Shown here one piece after another: positions 55,252-63,552 of a DNA stretch of 64,000 nucleotides (position 1 is its first letter; each line of letters starts with the position of its first letter). A program made the translations under genes and the position numbers. Source of the DNA: Rheinheimera mangrovi (GTDB lineage: Bacteria; Pseudomonadota; Gammaproteobacteria; Enterobacterales; Alteromonadaceae); contig NZ_CP034683.1 of NCBI RefSeq assembly GCF_003990335.1, forward strand, positions 1,750,501-1,814,500, written 5' to 3'. A model generated the notes under the pieces. It was given only the letters and a program-made list of their open reading frames with translations. It ran no database searches and was not told the DNA's origin.

Positions 55252-55287
55252 AAGGGCCAATATGGCCCTTCATCTGCAGATGAAGGG
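55252..55287 (+). other. Overlapping alternative hairpins after cysB
   Basis: Hairpin A: AAGGGCCA (55252-55259) with TGGCCCTT (55263-55270). Hairpin B: CCCTTCATCTG (55266-55276) with CAGATGAAGGG (55277-55287), a perfect 22-bp palindrome. Both need the same CCCTT, so they exclude each other. Neither is followed by a U-run. Probably the cysB transcript end, but the geometry is switch-like. Confidence 0.6.
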
Positions 55288-55422
55288 AGCAAACTCCTGC
55301 CGCAGTTCCTGACGTGCTTTCATAAAAGCTTGCCCAAAAGGGGTTATGCCAAACAAAGACAGCATGCTTTCGTATGAACAGGGCTCGTGTTATCAGGAAA
55401 TTGGTTGTAAAGGAATTGGGAG

Positions 55423-56301
55423 ATGATTGATTTAAAGCTGCTGCGCACCTTACAAGCGTTGCAACAGACAGGTACTTTAGTTGCTGCAGCTGAGCAGCTG
55501 TGTTTGACACAGTCGGCTTTATCGCACCAGCTCAAGGAGGCAGAGTCTTATCTGGGGGCTGCACTTTACCTGCGTAAAAGCCAGCCTGTGAGTTTTAGTA
55601 CACAAGGTCAGTTGCTGTTGGATTTAGCTGCACAAGTGCTGCCTTTGGTGGCGCAGGCGGAAGCACAGCTCAAAGGTAAAGCTTTAAACCGGATTCGATT
55701 GGCTGTGGAATGCCATGCTTGCTTTCATTGGCTGATGCCTGCTGTCAAAGCTTTTGGAGGGTTACAGCCTGACTGCCCGGTCGAGTTTTCTGCTGAAATT
55801 GAACACAATGCGCTGGATGCGTTATTAAGCGATGAGCTGGATCTGGTGCTGACGACAGACAAACGTGCTCTTGCAGGTTGTTATTTTTCAGCTTTATTTG
55901 AAATGGAGTTGTGTCTGGGAGTCAGCACAGATCATCCACTGGCGCAGCAACCTTTTGTAACAGCACAGCAGTTAAAGCAGGACACTTTATTAGGTTATCC
56001 ATTGCCTTTGGACCGGCAGGATTTATATCGTTATGTACTGGCTCCAGCGGGTTTGGAAGCAAAATTCCGAGCTGTGGCGCAAAGCAGCCAGATTTTGCAG
56101 TTGATTGCTGCGGGGCAGGGGGTGGCGTTGTTGCCTCGTTGGCTGATGGAGCCTTATCGGGCTCAGGGCCTGCTGGCGGTTATCCCTATAGGAGAGCAAG
56201 GTTTATTCAGAACTATGTACGCAGCCTGTCGGCAGGGGCAGCAAGAGGCTAACCCACTGCGACAGTTGTTAGAGCAAATCAGCCTGCATCAGCCTTCGTA
56301 A
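55423..56301 (+). CDS. metR: LysR-type regulator, MetR-like
   Basis: 292 residues with an N-terminal HTH ([36 protein letters not shown]) and a ligand domain containing [18 protein letters not shown], which matches the MetR family (E. coli has ECHSC.QWL at this place). MetR activates methionine synthesis genes with homocysteine as coactivator. Shorter than E. coli MetR (317), and metE or metH is not adjacent. It overlaps the convergent queC by 13 bp. Confidence 0.85.
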   Translation: MIDLKLLRTLQALQQTGTLVAAAEQLCLTQSALSHQLKEAESYLGAALYLRKSQPVSFSTQGQLLLDLAAQVLPLVAQAEAQLKGKALNRIRLAVECHACFHWLMPAVKAFGGLQPDCPVEFSAEIEHNALDALLSDELDLVLTTDKRALAGCYFSALFEMELCLGVSTDHPLAQQPFVTAQQLKQDTLLGYPLPLDRQDLYRYVLAPAGLEAKFRAVAQSSQILQLIAAGQGVALLPRWLMEPYRAQGLLAVIPIGEQGLFRTMYAACRQGQQEANPLRQLLEQISLHQPS

Positions 56302-56966
56302 GCTAATGGATCTGTTGCTTGGTTTAGCTCAAAAGCTTCCAGCCGTTCCTGACAAGAGCCACATTTGCCACAGGCTTTTTCACGACCGTTGTAGCAGGTC
56401 CAGGTTTTGCTGTAATCCAGCCCCATAGCTAAACCATCGCGCAAAATCTCAATTTTGGTTTGGCTTAAATAAGGGCTGACAATGTCTACTGGCTCGTAGT
56501 TAGCCACCTGACAAACTTCATTCATTTTATGCACAAACTCAGGACGGCAATCCGGATAGATAAAATGATCACCAGAGTGAGCACCGTAATATACAGCACG
56601 GGCATTCAGCGATACGGCATAACCTACGGCCAACGACAATAAAATCATATTGCGGTTTGGCACTACTGTAGATTTCATGGTATCAGCAGCGTAATGGCCC
56701 TCAGGGATCTGAATATCTTCGTGGGTGCTGTCCGGCGCCATCAGGCTGGAACCTGCCAGTAACTGATTAATCGCAGAAATATCCACCACTTTATGCGCAA
56801 CGCCTAATTCTTCACAGACGCTCTTGGCGCAGACCAGTTCTTTGACATGGCGCTGACCATAGTTAAAAGACAGGGCATAAACTTCATGACCATCGGCAAT
56901 GGCTTTATGCAACACGGTAAATGAATCCATACCGCCGGAATAGATCACAACAACTTTTTGCGGCAT
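56289..56966 (-). CDS. queC: 7-cyano-7-deazaguanine synthase
   Basis: 225 residues; converts CDG to preQ0 with ATP and ammonia in queuosine synthesis. PP-loop motif YSGGMDS near the N-terminus and the C-terminal zinc site ([18 protein letters not shown]). Divergent from queE, the preceding enzyme in the pathway. No preQ1 riboswitch-like leader was seen. Confidence 0.97.
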   Translation of the reverse strand: MPQKVVVIYSGGMDSFTVLHKAIADGHEVYALSFNYGQRHVKELVCAKSVCEELGVAHKVVDISAINQLLAGSSLMAPDSTHEDIQIPEGHYAADTMKSTVVPNRNMILLSLAVGYAVSLNARAVYYGAHSGDHFIYPDCRPEFVHKMNEVCQVANYEPVDIVSPYLSQTKIEILRDGLAMGLDYSKTWTCYNGREKACGKCGSCQERLEAFELNQATDPLAYEG

Positions 56967-57053
56967 CTGTCAGGCTCTCTCGCTATAATAGGCAAAATTT
57001 CGGGCGCGCATTGTACTGTATCTGAGCCTGTAGCTAAAGGAAAACCCCATAAA

Positions 57054-57719
57054 GTGTATAAAGTAAACGAGATTTTCGAGACCATTCAGGGTGAAGGCAG
57101 TTACACCGGTACTCCTGCTATTTTTCTGCGTTTACAAGGCTGCCCTGTTGGCTGTTCCTGGTGTGATACCAAGCAGACCTGGGATATAGACCCGGATCTG
57201 CAATTAAGCCCTGCGGCTATTTTGGAGAAAAAAGCCGATTCGGATCACTGGTGCAGCTTATCGTCAGCAGAAATAATGCAGTTGTTTGCCGACAAAGGCT
57301 ACCGCGCTAAACATGTGGTGATCACCGGGGGCGAGCCTTGTATGTATGACTTACGGCCTTTGTGTGAGCTGTTGCATGCGCAGGGATTTTCAACGCAAAT
57401 TGAAACCAGTGGCACTTTTGAAATTCTGGCACCGGGTAAGACCTGGGTGACGGTATCGCCTAAAGTGAATATGAAAGGGGGCTATGAAGTGCTGCGTACA
57501 GCGCTGGATCGCGCCAACGAAATTAAGCACCCTGTAGCCATGGAAAAGCATATCGATGAGCTGCTCGAGTTGCTGCAAGGCCTGGATTTAACAAACAAAC
57601 TGGTCTATCTGCAGCCGATCAGTCAAAAAGCCAAAGCAACGCAGCTGGCTATTGAATTTTGTAAACAGCACAACTGGCGTTTAAGTGTGCAAGTGCATAA
57701 GTATCTTGGCATTAATTAA
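57054..57719 (+). CDS. queE: 7-carboxy-7-deazaguanine synthase
   Basis: Radical-SAM enzyme of queuosine synthesis (CPH4 to CDG). GTG 57054 is chosen because VYKVNEIFETIQGEG aligns with the known N-terminus of the family and the product is then 221 residues (E. coli 223). An ATG at 56958 would overlap the divergent queC start. The AAAGGA site lies somewhat far (about 12 nt). Cluster CPVGCSWC preceded by a Cys gives the CX3CX2C motif (C30, C34, C37); VVITGGEPC follows. Confidence 0.93.
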   Translation: MYKVNEIFETIQGEGSYTGTPAIFLRLQGCPVGCSWCDTKQTWDIDPDLQLSPAAILEKKADSDHWCSLSSAEIMQLFADKGYRAKHVVITGGEPCMYDLRPLCELLHAQGFSTQIETSGTFEILAPGKTWVTVSPKVNMKGGYEVLRTALDRANEIKHPVAMEKHIDELLELLQGLDLTNKLVYLQPISQKAKATQLAIEFCKQHNWRLSVQVHKYLGIN

Positions 57720-57723
57720 TCAC

Positions 57724-58314
57724 TCAGCTGATTTCTTCCAGACTGTCCTCCAGCCAGAGCGTTAAAGCTCTGGCTGTGTCGTTTAAATCCTGCTTTAACC
57801 ACTGGCGTTTCAAGTGGGGGGTCAGTGGCAGCAGTTCCATCCAGCGTGACACCAACCAGCATAAATTCTGATGTTCAGGTTCAGGGTAAAGGCTGGCCAA
57901 CTCCGGATATTGCTTAAACACCAGCTGCAATTTGTGCCAGAGTTGCTGCTGTTCTGCAGTGGTATTTTCAGCAGTCCAAAATGGCATAGGCTCCAGTTCT
58001 GCTACATGCAGCTGATCCTGCTCCTGCCATCTTTTCGTAATTCGATGACGTCCTAATCCTTCGACTGTAATACCCAACAAACCATCGGGCAATTGTTCAA
58101 AATCGACAATAGACACTAGTGTCACTTCAGGGCAAATACGGTCAGCATGCTGCAGACTAACCAGTGGATTAAGGCTTGCCATCGCAAAAGGGCGCACACC
58201 GCTACTGGCTTCTTTCATCAGCCTTAAATAACGTGGTTCAAATAAACGCAAACGCATTCTGCCTTGAGGCAGCAGCAGGGTATTCAGTGGAAATAAAGCT
58301 ATTGTTGGGTTCAT
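57724..58314 (-). CDS. Lon N-terminal (substrate-binding) domain protein
   Basis: 196 residues resembling the stand-alone LON_substr_bdg domain: IALFPLNTLLLPQGRMRLRLFEPRYLRLMKE at the N-terminus and LLGITVEGLGRHRI in the middle. Lacks ATPase and protease domains. Such stand-alone proteins are of unknown exact role. Ends 4 nt from the convergent queE stop, leaving no room for a separate terminator. Confidence 0.88.
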   Translation of the reverse strand: MNPTIALFPLNTLLLPQGRMRLRLFEPRYLRLMKEASSGVRPFAMASLNPLVSLQHADRICPEVTLVSIVDFEQLPDGLLGITVEGLGRHRITKRWQEQDQLHVAELEPMPFWTAENTTAEQQQLWHKLQLVFKQYPELASLYPEPEHQNLCWLVSRWMELLPLTPHLKRQWLKQDLNDTARALTLWLEDSLEEIS

Positions 58315-58369
58315 AACCGCATGTCGTTAACTACTCTGCGGTTATGTACGCTTTCATAGAAGGTTTAGA

Positions 58370-58798
58370 TTAGTCTTTCGCTGTTCTTATTGGATCATCT
58401 TTCAGTTTAGGTATTTTTAAACCCAGTTCTTTACCCCTGTTACGGGCATAATAAGTACAGCCAACAAACATCAGGCAGGAAAACAGCAGTTCAAGCAAAG
58501 CCAGCAAAAACTCTGTGCCAGAGCTGACCCACAAATGCGTCAGACTGTGGATCATATACAGCATGACAATAAAATTAGCCCAGGCAAAGGTATAAGCTTT
58601 GCCTGTGATCATGCCCCAGAGCGGGAACCACAAAGGCGTCCACAACAACGCAAGCAGAACCTTAGCACTGCCCAATTCTGGTGGTGCTAACCATAAAACC
58701 CAAAGTGGTATCAGCATAAAAAGACCACTGAAGCCTATACGGCCAAGCCATAGGTAAAGACGGGTAGAAGGGGCCATAGGCACAGAAATCTCGTTCAT
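58370..58798 (-). CDS. DUF2069 inner-membrane protein
   Basis: 142 residues with about four transmembrane helices. The family pattern is clear: LLALLWTPLWFPLWGMITGKAYTFAWANFIVMLYMIHSLTHLW and a cytoplasmic tail starting YYARNRGKELG. Function unknown. It overlaps wrbA by four bases and forms an operon bepA-arsC-wrbA-DUF2069, a gene group I associate with Shewanella-like genomes. Confidence 0.85.
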   Translation of the reverse strand: MNEISVPMAPSTRLYLWLGRIGFSGLFMLIPLWVLWLAPPELGSAKVLLALLWTPLWFPLWGMITGKAYTFAWANFIVMLYMIHSLTHLWVSSGTEFLLALLELLFSCLMFVGCTYYARNRGKELGLKIPKLKDDPIRTAKD

Positions 58799-59382
58799 AC
58801 AGTAGTGAATCCGGAAGTTTTTAAAGCGATAGCCGCTAAAGCTAAACGTTTACCAAATTGAATGGCCAGTTGATGTTCATCTTTGCTTAAACTGGTTTCA
58901 GCTGATAAACCACTGACATGACTTGGGCCATAAGGCGTGCCGCCCGTTTGGGTATGGTGCAGTTCAGGCTCCAGATAGGGCAGGCCGATCACCAGCATAC
59001 CGTGGTGCAACAAAGGCAACATCATACTGAGTAAATTGGCCTCGTTACCGCCATGCATGCTACCGGATGAAGTAAAAACACCGGCGGGTTTATCCATTAA
59101 CGCCCCTTTAAGCCACAAACTACTGGTGTTATCCCAAAATGCTTTTAGCGGTGCCGCCATATTGCCAAAGCGCACAGGGCTGCCAAAGGCAAAGCCATCA
59201 GCTATGAGTAAATCCTGCTCTGTGACATGCGGATGCATACCGACCGCAGAACCATCCAAAGCGGGCACAGTGCGTAGCATCACTTCTGCACCAGCTTGCT
59301 GGGCACCAATAGCAATTTTTTCAGCTAAAGCTGCAACAGAGCCATGACGGGAATAATACAGAATTAATAACTGAGCACTCAT
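58795..59382 (-). CDS. wrbA: NAD(P)H:quinone oxidoreductase, WrbA family
   Basis: 195-residue flavodoxin-like protein. FMN-binding loop YYSRHGSVAALAEKI at the N-terminus, then FGSPVRFGNMAAPLKAFWDNTSSLW and FTSSGSMHGGNEANLLSMM, typical of WrbA. Two-electron quinone reduction protects against redox cycling. Overlaps arsC by four bases. Confidence 0.92.
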   Translation of the reverse strand: MSAQLLILYYSRHGSVAALAEKIAIGAQQAGAEVMLRTVPALDGSAVGMHPHVTEQDLLIADGFAFGSPVRFGNMAAPLKAFWDNTSSLWLKGALMDKPAGVFTSSGSMHGGNEANLLSMMLPLLHHGMLVIGLPYLEPELHHTQTGGTPYGPSHVSGLSAETSLSKDEHQLAIQFGKRLALAAIALKTSGFTTV

Positions 59383-59726
59383 GCCAGCAGCGCCAGCATT
59401 TTATCGGCAGGACGGGCTATCACGGCTTTGCCATCTACCTGCAGTATGGGTCTTTCCATCAGCTTCGGGTGTTGCACCATAGCTTCAATCAACTGTTGTT
59501 CAGACAACAGAGTATTTGCCAGATCCAGCGCTTTGTATTCATCTTCTTTACTGCGCAGTAATTCACGGGCGGGCAGCTGTAATGCGTTTAGTAACGTCAT
59601 CAACTCGGCCGCAGACAAAGGCTGATCCAGATAATAACGCACAGTAAAAGCTTTGCCGCTTTGTTCTAAGAGTGCCAAAGCTTCACGGCTTTTAGAGCAA
59701 CGGTTATTGTGATAAAGCGTAATCAT
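59379..59726 (-). CDS. arsC: ArsC/Spx-family arsenate reductase-like protein
   Basis: 115 residues of the thioredoxin-fold ArsC family with the active Cys C10 in HNNRCSKSR and the arsenate-site arginine region HPKLMERPIL. Glutaredoxin-dependent arsenate reduction is known for E. coli plasmid ArsC; chromosomal homologues in this operon context may have another thiol role, as no ars operon is nearby. Confidence 0.9.
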   Translation of the reverse strand: MITLYHNNRCSKSREALALLEQSGKAFTVRYYLDQPLSAAELMTLLNALQLPARELLRSKEDEYKALDLANTLLSEQQLIEAMVQHPKLMERPILQVDGKAVIARPADKMLALLA

Positions 59727-59746
59727 AAATAAATTGAGCCTTTATT

Positions 59747-61204
59747 TTACAAGCGTTTCAGACGGTTTAATTCGGTTTGCCATTGCTTTTTCTTCGCCTC
59801 AATCCGTCGATTCTCTAAGGTGTTGTTTGCACCAATATGGTTTAAAGCTTCATTTAAATCATCAATAGCTTTGGGGTAGATAGCCATTTGGTAATATAAA
59901 TCAGCTCTGGCCTCGTAATAGTGTGCATAGTCTTCCATTGCTTTATAGGTGTCAGCCAGCATTTCATAAGCCATAAAAATATCATTTTTGTAATAAAGTA
60001 AATTTCTGAGCAAATGAATGGCGAGGCGGTAGGCTTTGCCCTGAACCGCAGCATTGGCATAGTTCAGCGTAATGACCTGATTATTGGGTTTCAGTAAGTA
60101 CTGCTGCTCAAGCATAGTCATGGCCTGCTCAGCCTTACCTTGCGCCAGCAATATGTCGGTATAGGCATCGATGTAATACAAATTGTCAGGTTCTTGCTGA
60201 CGTAATTTTGTGATGATCTGCTCTGCTTTATCCACTTGCTTGTCATCAAAGTATGCTAAAGCCAAACCGTACTGGTTGGCTTTCGTGTTGCCACCAGGTT
60301 CAGCCAGTTTACGTAAAAAATAGCTTTGAGCATCTTTGCTTTGATAGTGGTATCGAGCCATAACACGGGCTTTTACCAACGCATAATCCTGACTGTCAGC
60401 AACAAAACGTTTAGGAAATTGTTCCGCCCTTAAACGTGAGTCAGCGACCCGGGATTGTGACAAGGGGTGGGTATACAAGAAGGCCAGTTGAGTATTGGCA
60501 AAGCGGCTTTTTTCCGCCAGTTTATTAAAAAACTCTGGCACTGCATAAGGGTTGTAGCCGGCATCCGCCATCAGTTGAATACCAATACGGTCAGCTTCCT
60601 GCTCGTTACTACGGGTAAAGTTAATCGCACTTTGTTGTGCCAGGCCCTGTGAGGCCATGATACCAGCCATACCTGCTTCCGGATTGACTGTTGCCAACAA
60701 AATAGAACCCAGAATACCTGCAAGCGTGAGTGGACCATTTTCAGAGCGTGCTTCAACAGAACGGGCGATGTGACGTTGAGTCACGTGAGATATTTCGTGC
60801 GCTATAACAGAGGCAAATTCACTTTCACTGTCTGATACAGCTAAAGTGCCGGTATGAGACACTATATTGCCGCCCAGCGTCGCAAAAGCGTTGATGTTTT
60901 TGTCATTGACCCAATAAAAGCGGAATGGAAATTTAACGTCCTGAGCTTTAGCAACCATCTGATTACCCATAGTGTTCAGGTATTCATCCAGTAAAGGGTC
61001 GTACACCATAGGCAACTGGCCTTTGGTTTGACGCATCATCACGTCGCCCAACTGTTTTTCTTTGTCAGGCGTTAGGGTTGAAAAAGCATTGCCACCTATA
61101 TCAGGTAGCGCATTATTTGCCTGAACTGAGGCACTAGTCAGAGCCAGACAGATACTGAACAGGCTCAGTTTAATGAGTTGTGTTTTTACTGCAAATTGCT
61201 TCAT
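59747..61204 (-). CDS. bepA: Periplasmic M48 metallopeptidase/chaperone BepA
   Basis: 485 residues: signal peptide (about 1-29), zinc protease domain with HEISH (H136, E137, H140, same numbers as E. coli BepA), the third ligand in NEQEADRIGIQLM, and C-terminal TPR helices (about 310-485). BepA helps LptD and BAM assembly and degrades misassembled outer-membrane proteins. First gene of the bepA-arsC-wrbA-DUF2069 operon. Confidence 0.95.
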   Translation of the reverse strand: MKQFAVKTQLIKLSLFSICLALTSASVQANNALPDIGGNAFSTLTPDKEKQLGDVMMRQTKGQLPMVYDPLLDEYLNTMGNQMVAKAQDVKFPFRFYWVNDKNINAFATLGGNIVSHTGTLAVSDSESEFASVIAHEISHVTQRHIARSVEARSENGPLTLAGILGSILLATVNPEAGMAGIMASQGLAQQSAINFTRSNEQEADRIGIQLMADAGYNPYAVPEFFNKLAEKSRFANTQLAFLYTHPLSQSRVADSRLRAEQFPKRFVADSQDYALVKARVMARYHYQSKDAQSYFLRKLAEPGGNTKANQYGLALAYFDDKQVDKAEQIITKLRQQEPDNLYYIDAYTDILLAQGKAEQAMTMLEQQYLLKPNNQVITLNYANAAVQGKAYRLAIHLLRNLLYYKNDIFMAYEMLADTYKAMEDYAHYYEARADLYYQMAIYPKAIDDLNEALNHIGANNTLENRRIEAKKKQWQTELNRLKRL

Positions 61205-61506
61205 TTATTTTTTGAACTCAGTCATACCGGCTTTAAACACAGGCAATTTTAATTCACTTGGCCCGCTTACCCCAGCTTTTTTTGATAAATATGCAACAGC
61301 AGCAAAGAGATAGATGATCTTTATGGCGCACTGTTGCCTTTCGCAAAGCAAAGGTAAAGCAGAGTGTACAGTGGTTCAGTTAAATGTTGTTAAGCCACTG
61401 ATTAATTTCAGTGTCTTTGGCAAAATAAATTGGATGAAGTTCAACCTGATCCACTTTTTAGCCGAAGCCAGCGAGGATTGCCGCAGCAATCCCCCCTGTG
61501 AAAGAG
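61205..61506. other. Intergenic region bepA / pqqU-like gene
   Basis: 302 bp with no supported gene. A hairpin GGATTGC-TGCG-GCAATCC (minus strand, 61493-61476) lies 14 nt after the receptor stop and may mark its transcript end, though no U-run follows. The rest should hold the bepA promoter; no clear boxes were recognised. Confidence 0.5.
61476..61493 (-). terminator. Hairpin after pqqU-like gene
   Basis: Perfect 7-bp stem GGATTGC/GCAATCC with a TGCG loop just beyond the receptor stop. No U-run, hence only a possible terminator. Confidence 0.4.
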
Positions 61507-63537
61507 TTAAAAATTCAGACTAAGTCCCAAAGTTACGGACCGTGGCAAGGCTGGCTCAAAAGCTCGGCCATTGGCTTGATTCACCACCACAGCTCCAACA
61601 TAGTTTTTATCGGTCAGGTTATCCACACCCAGCCAGTAGCGCAGCTGCATATTGGACAGCGTAGACTCTGCAACCAGTTTCATGTGATAGACAGTAGCAG
61701 AGGGCGCAAATAGCAGGTTTTGGTCGCTGGTGGCTATTTTGCTGCGATACAAGGTATCAAACTGCACCATCCATTCAGAGCTTTGCAACGGCATCCAGCT
61801 GATTTGCCATTGTGCCTGCTGCTTGGCCACACCAGGAAGTAACTTGCCATCAGGGGCGCCCTCTGTAAAACGGGCATTGAGCTGAGTAAGTGTCCATTGA
61901 TGTTGCCATGAAGCAGATGCCAGCCATAAGGCAGATACTTCCGCACCAGTGCGTTTGGTTTCACTGGCGTTGCGATAACTGGTGCGACCGCCAATGGATT
62001 GATCGACCACCAACTCATTTTCACTTTCAACTAAAAATACCGCGACACTGGATCGCCAGTTAGCCAATTGCCATTTATTGCCTAACTCCCATTGCTGGTT
62101 GGTACTCTCTTTTAGCCCCAGATTCAGGCCATCACCCTTGCTTTGGTACGCCATCTCGCTAAAGGTTGGGGTCTCAAAACCGCGACCGGCACTGATATAC
62201 CAGGACAAATGGTCAGACTGAGCAAAATTTAATGCCAGAGCTGCAGAGGTTTTCGCAAAAGAAGTGGAACCACTGTCGTTCGGGTTTTGTGCAGTGATGT
62301 AAAAATCAGTGACATCAAAATCCAGCTCTGAGTGGCGAACACCACCACTGAATTGCCATGTTGAACTTAAGTCCCAGACAAAACGGCTATACAAATCAGC
62401 AGACTGCACTTCGCCTTCTTCATCACGGCGTAAATCACCCTGAACGCCCTGATTATTAACATAACCGCGGCGCTCATCTGTGCTTTGCTCAAGCGCACCA
62501 CCTAAACTCAGGCGAACAGTGTCAAATTGCCAGCTGTAGGACGCATCCAGGCCCTGATAAGGCCGGCTTAAATCTACAACACCACCGGCTGATGTCGCAG
62601 CAACACCATCAAAGCCTAAATACTGGCCTACATCACGTTGGCCAAACCAGGCTGCCAGACGCCAGCTTTGATCTGCAAGCTGCTGTGACAGGTTCATGCT
62701 CCATTGCTGCTGTTTGGTAAATTTACGGGTATCAAAAGTTTCTGCATTGGCGGCTGTCTGGTGCGGGTTGGCCTGCCATTCCTGTGCAGTTAAACCCAAT
62801 GGGTCTTGCAGCAGCGGATCGTAAGACCAGTCGTATCGCAACTGCAGCTTTAGATCGTTTTCAAACGCACTTTGCCATAACCACTGAGCTTGTTGTTTTT
62901 TTGCATCACTGTGCGCGCGCTGGCTTTGTAACTCTGCGTTTTTCAGGCTAACAGAGGTTGCATGATTGCCTTTGACCACAGCAGCCGAGAGCAGTTGCTG
63001 GCGGGCAAACTGGCTGTGACTCAGTTGTACTGAGGCCGAATTCTCTGTAGGCCAACGGCTTTGCAGCAACACGACACCTCCTGCTGCATTGCCATACAAC
63101 ACCGCAAGTGGACCAGTTAACACTTCAACAGAGGCGAGTTGATCCAGCAATACTGAACTGAATTGGCCCTGACCGTCCGGACTCGACAGCGGAATACCAT
63201 CTTGTAACAGGCGAATACCCCGAATGCCAAAACTGCTACGACTGCCAAAACCACGGGCACTTAAACGGCTGTCTTGAGCATAGTTTGCTCGACTGTCGGC
63301 CTGAATGCCGGGAATATGCTGCAATAAACTGGCGGCATCTATCTGCAGGGGGGGTTGATCAAAGCTTCTGCGAAAGCTGCTGGCCGCGCTACCCAACCAG
63401 GGGGATTGCTGGCCTTGAGCTGTGACTACTATGATTTCGTCCGGGATTTGAACTGCAATGCTATTGTCTTCTGCGGCAAGTGCGGCAGAAAAAAAACTGA
63501 GCGCTAAAGCGCTCAGTTTAAAAGGTAAATAGTTCAT
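61507..63537 (-). CDS. pqqU: TonB-dependent receptor, PqqU (YncD) homologue
   Basis: 676 residues, close in length to E. coli YncD (about 700), which was identified as the PQQ importer PqqU. Shared segments run the whole length: NYAQDSRLSARGFGSRSSFG, LLQDGIPLSSPDGQGQ, LYGNAAGGVV, DLSRPYQGLD, SAGRGFETPTFSEMAYQSKG, GGRTSYRNASETKRTGAE and NQANGRAFEPALPRS. Signal peptide MNYLPFKLSALALSFFSAALAA. The upstream gene, 15 nt away on the same strand, encodes a PQQ-dependent aldose dehydrogenase, supporting PQQ as ligand. The signal-peptide codons contain a terminator-like hairpin (63489-63519). Confidence 0.87.
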   Translation of the reverse strand: MNYLPFKLSALALSFFSAALAAEDNSIAVQIPDEIIVVTAQGQQSPWLGSAASSFRRSFDQPPLQIDAASLLQHIPGIQADSRANYAQDSRLSARGFGSRSSFGIRGIRLLQDGIPLSSPDGQGQFSSVLLDQLASVEVLTGPLAVLYGNAAGGVVLLQSRWPTENSASVQLSHSQFARQQLLSAAVVKGNHATSVSLKNAELQSQRAHSDAKKQQAQWLWQSAFENDLKLQLRYDWSYDPLLQDPLGLTAQEWQANPHQTAANAETFDTRKFTKQQQWSMNLSQQLADQSWRLAAWFGQRDVGQYLGFDGVAATSAGGVVDLSRPYQGLDASYSWQFDTVRLSLGGALEQSTDERRGYVNNQGVQGDLRRDEEGEVQSADLYSRFVWDLSSTWQFSGGVRHSELDFDVTDFYITAQNPNDSGSTSFAKTSAALALNFAQSDHLSWYISAGRGFETPTFSEMAYQSKGDGLNLGLKESTNQQWELGNKWQLANWRSSVAVFLVESENELVVDQSIGGRTSYRNASETKRTGAEVSALWLASASWQHQWTLTQLNARFTEGAPDGKLLPGVAKQQAQWQISWMPLQSSEWMVQFDTLYRSKIATSDQNLLFAPSATVYHMKLVAESTLSNMQLRYWLGVDNLTDKNYVGAVVVNQANGRAFEPALPRSVTLGLSLNF
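63489..63519 (-). promoter_or_regulatory. Terminator-like hairpin inside pqqU signal-peptide codons
   Basis: On the minus strand AAACTGAGCGC, loop TTTA, GCGCTCAGTTT (63519-63494) is a perfect 11-bp stem followed by five more T residues. It covers codons 7-15 of the receptor, 18 nt after the ATG. It meets every formal criterion of an intrinsic terminator, yet is coding. Confidence 0.75.
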
Positions 63538-63552
63538 TGAGAGAAATTACTC

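Noticed and set aside
56958..57053. 32-codon N-terminal extension of queE
   Set aside because: It would overlap the divergent queC start and has no counterpart in the family; GTG 57054 gives the expected N-terminus.
56967..57053. preQ1 or other riboswitch in the queC/queE gap
   Set aside because: A TATAAT box is present (56984-56989) but no preQ1-type hairpin and tail could be recognised.
61314..61523. 69-codon plus-strand frame between bepA and the PqqU-like gene
   Set aside because: No ribosome-binding site, overlaps the receptor's 3' end antisense, and has no recognisable features.
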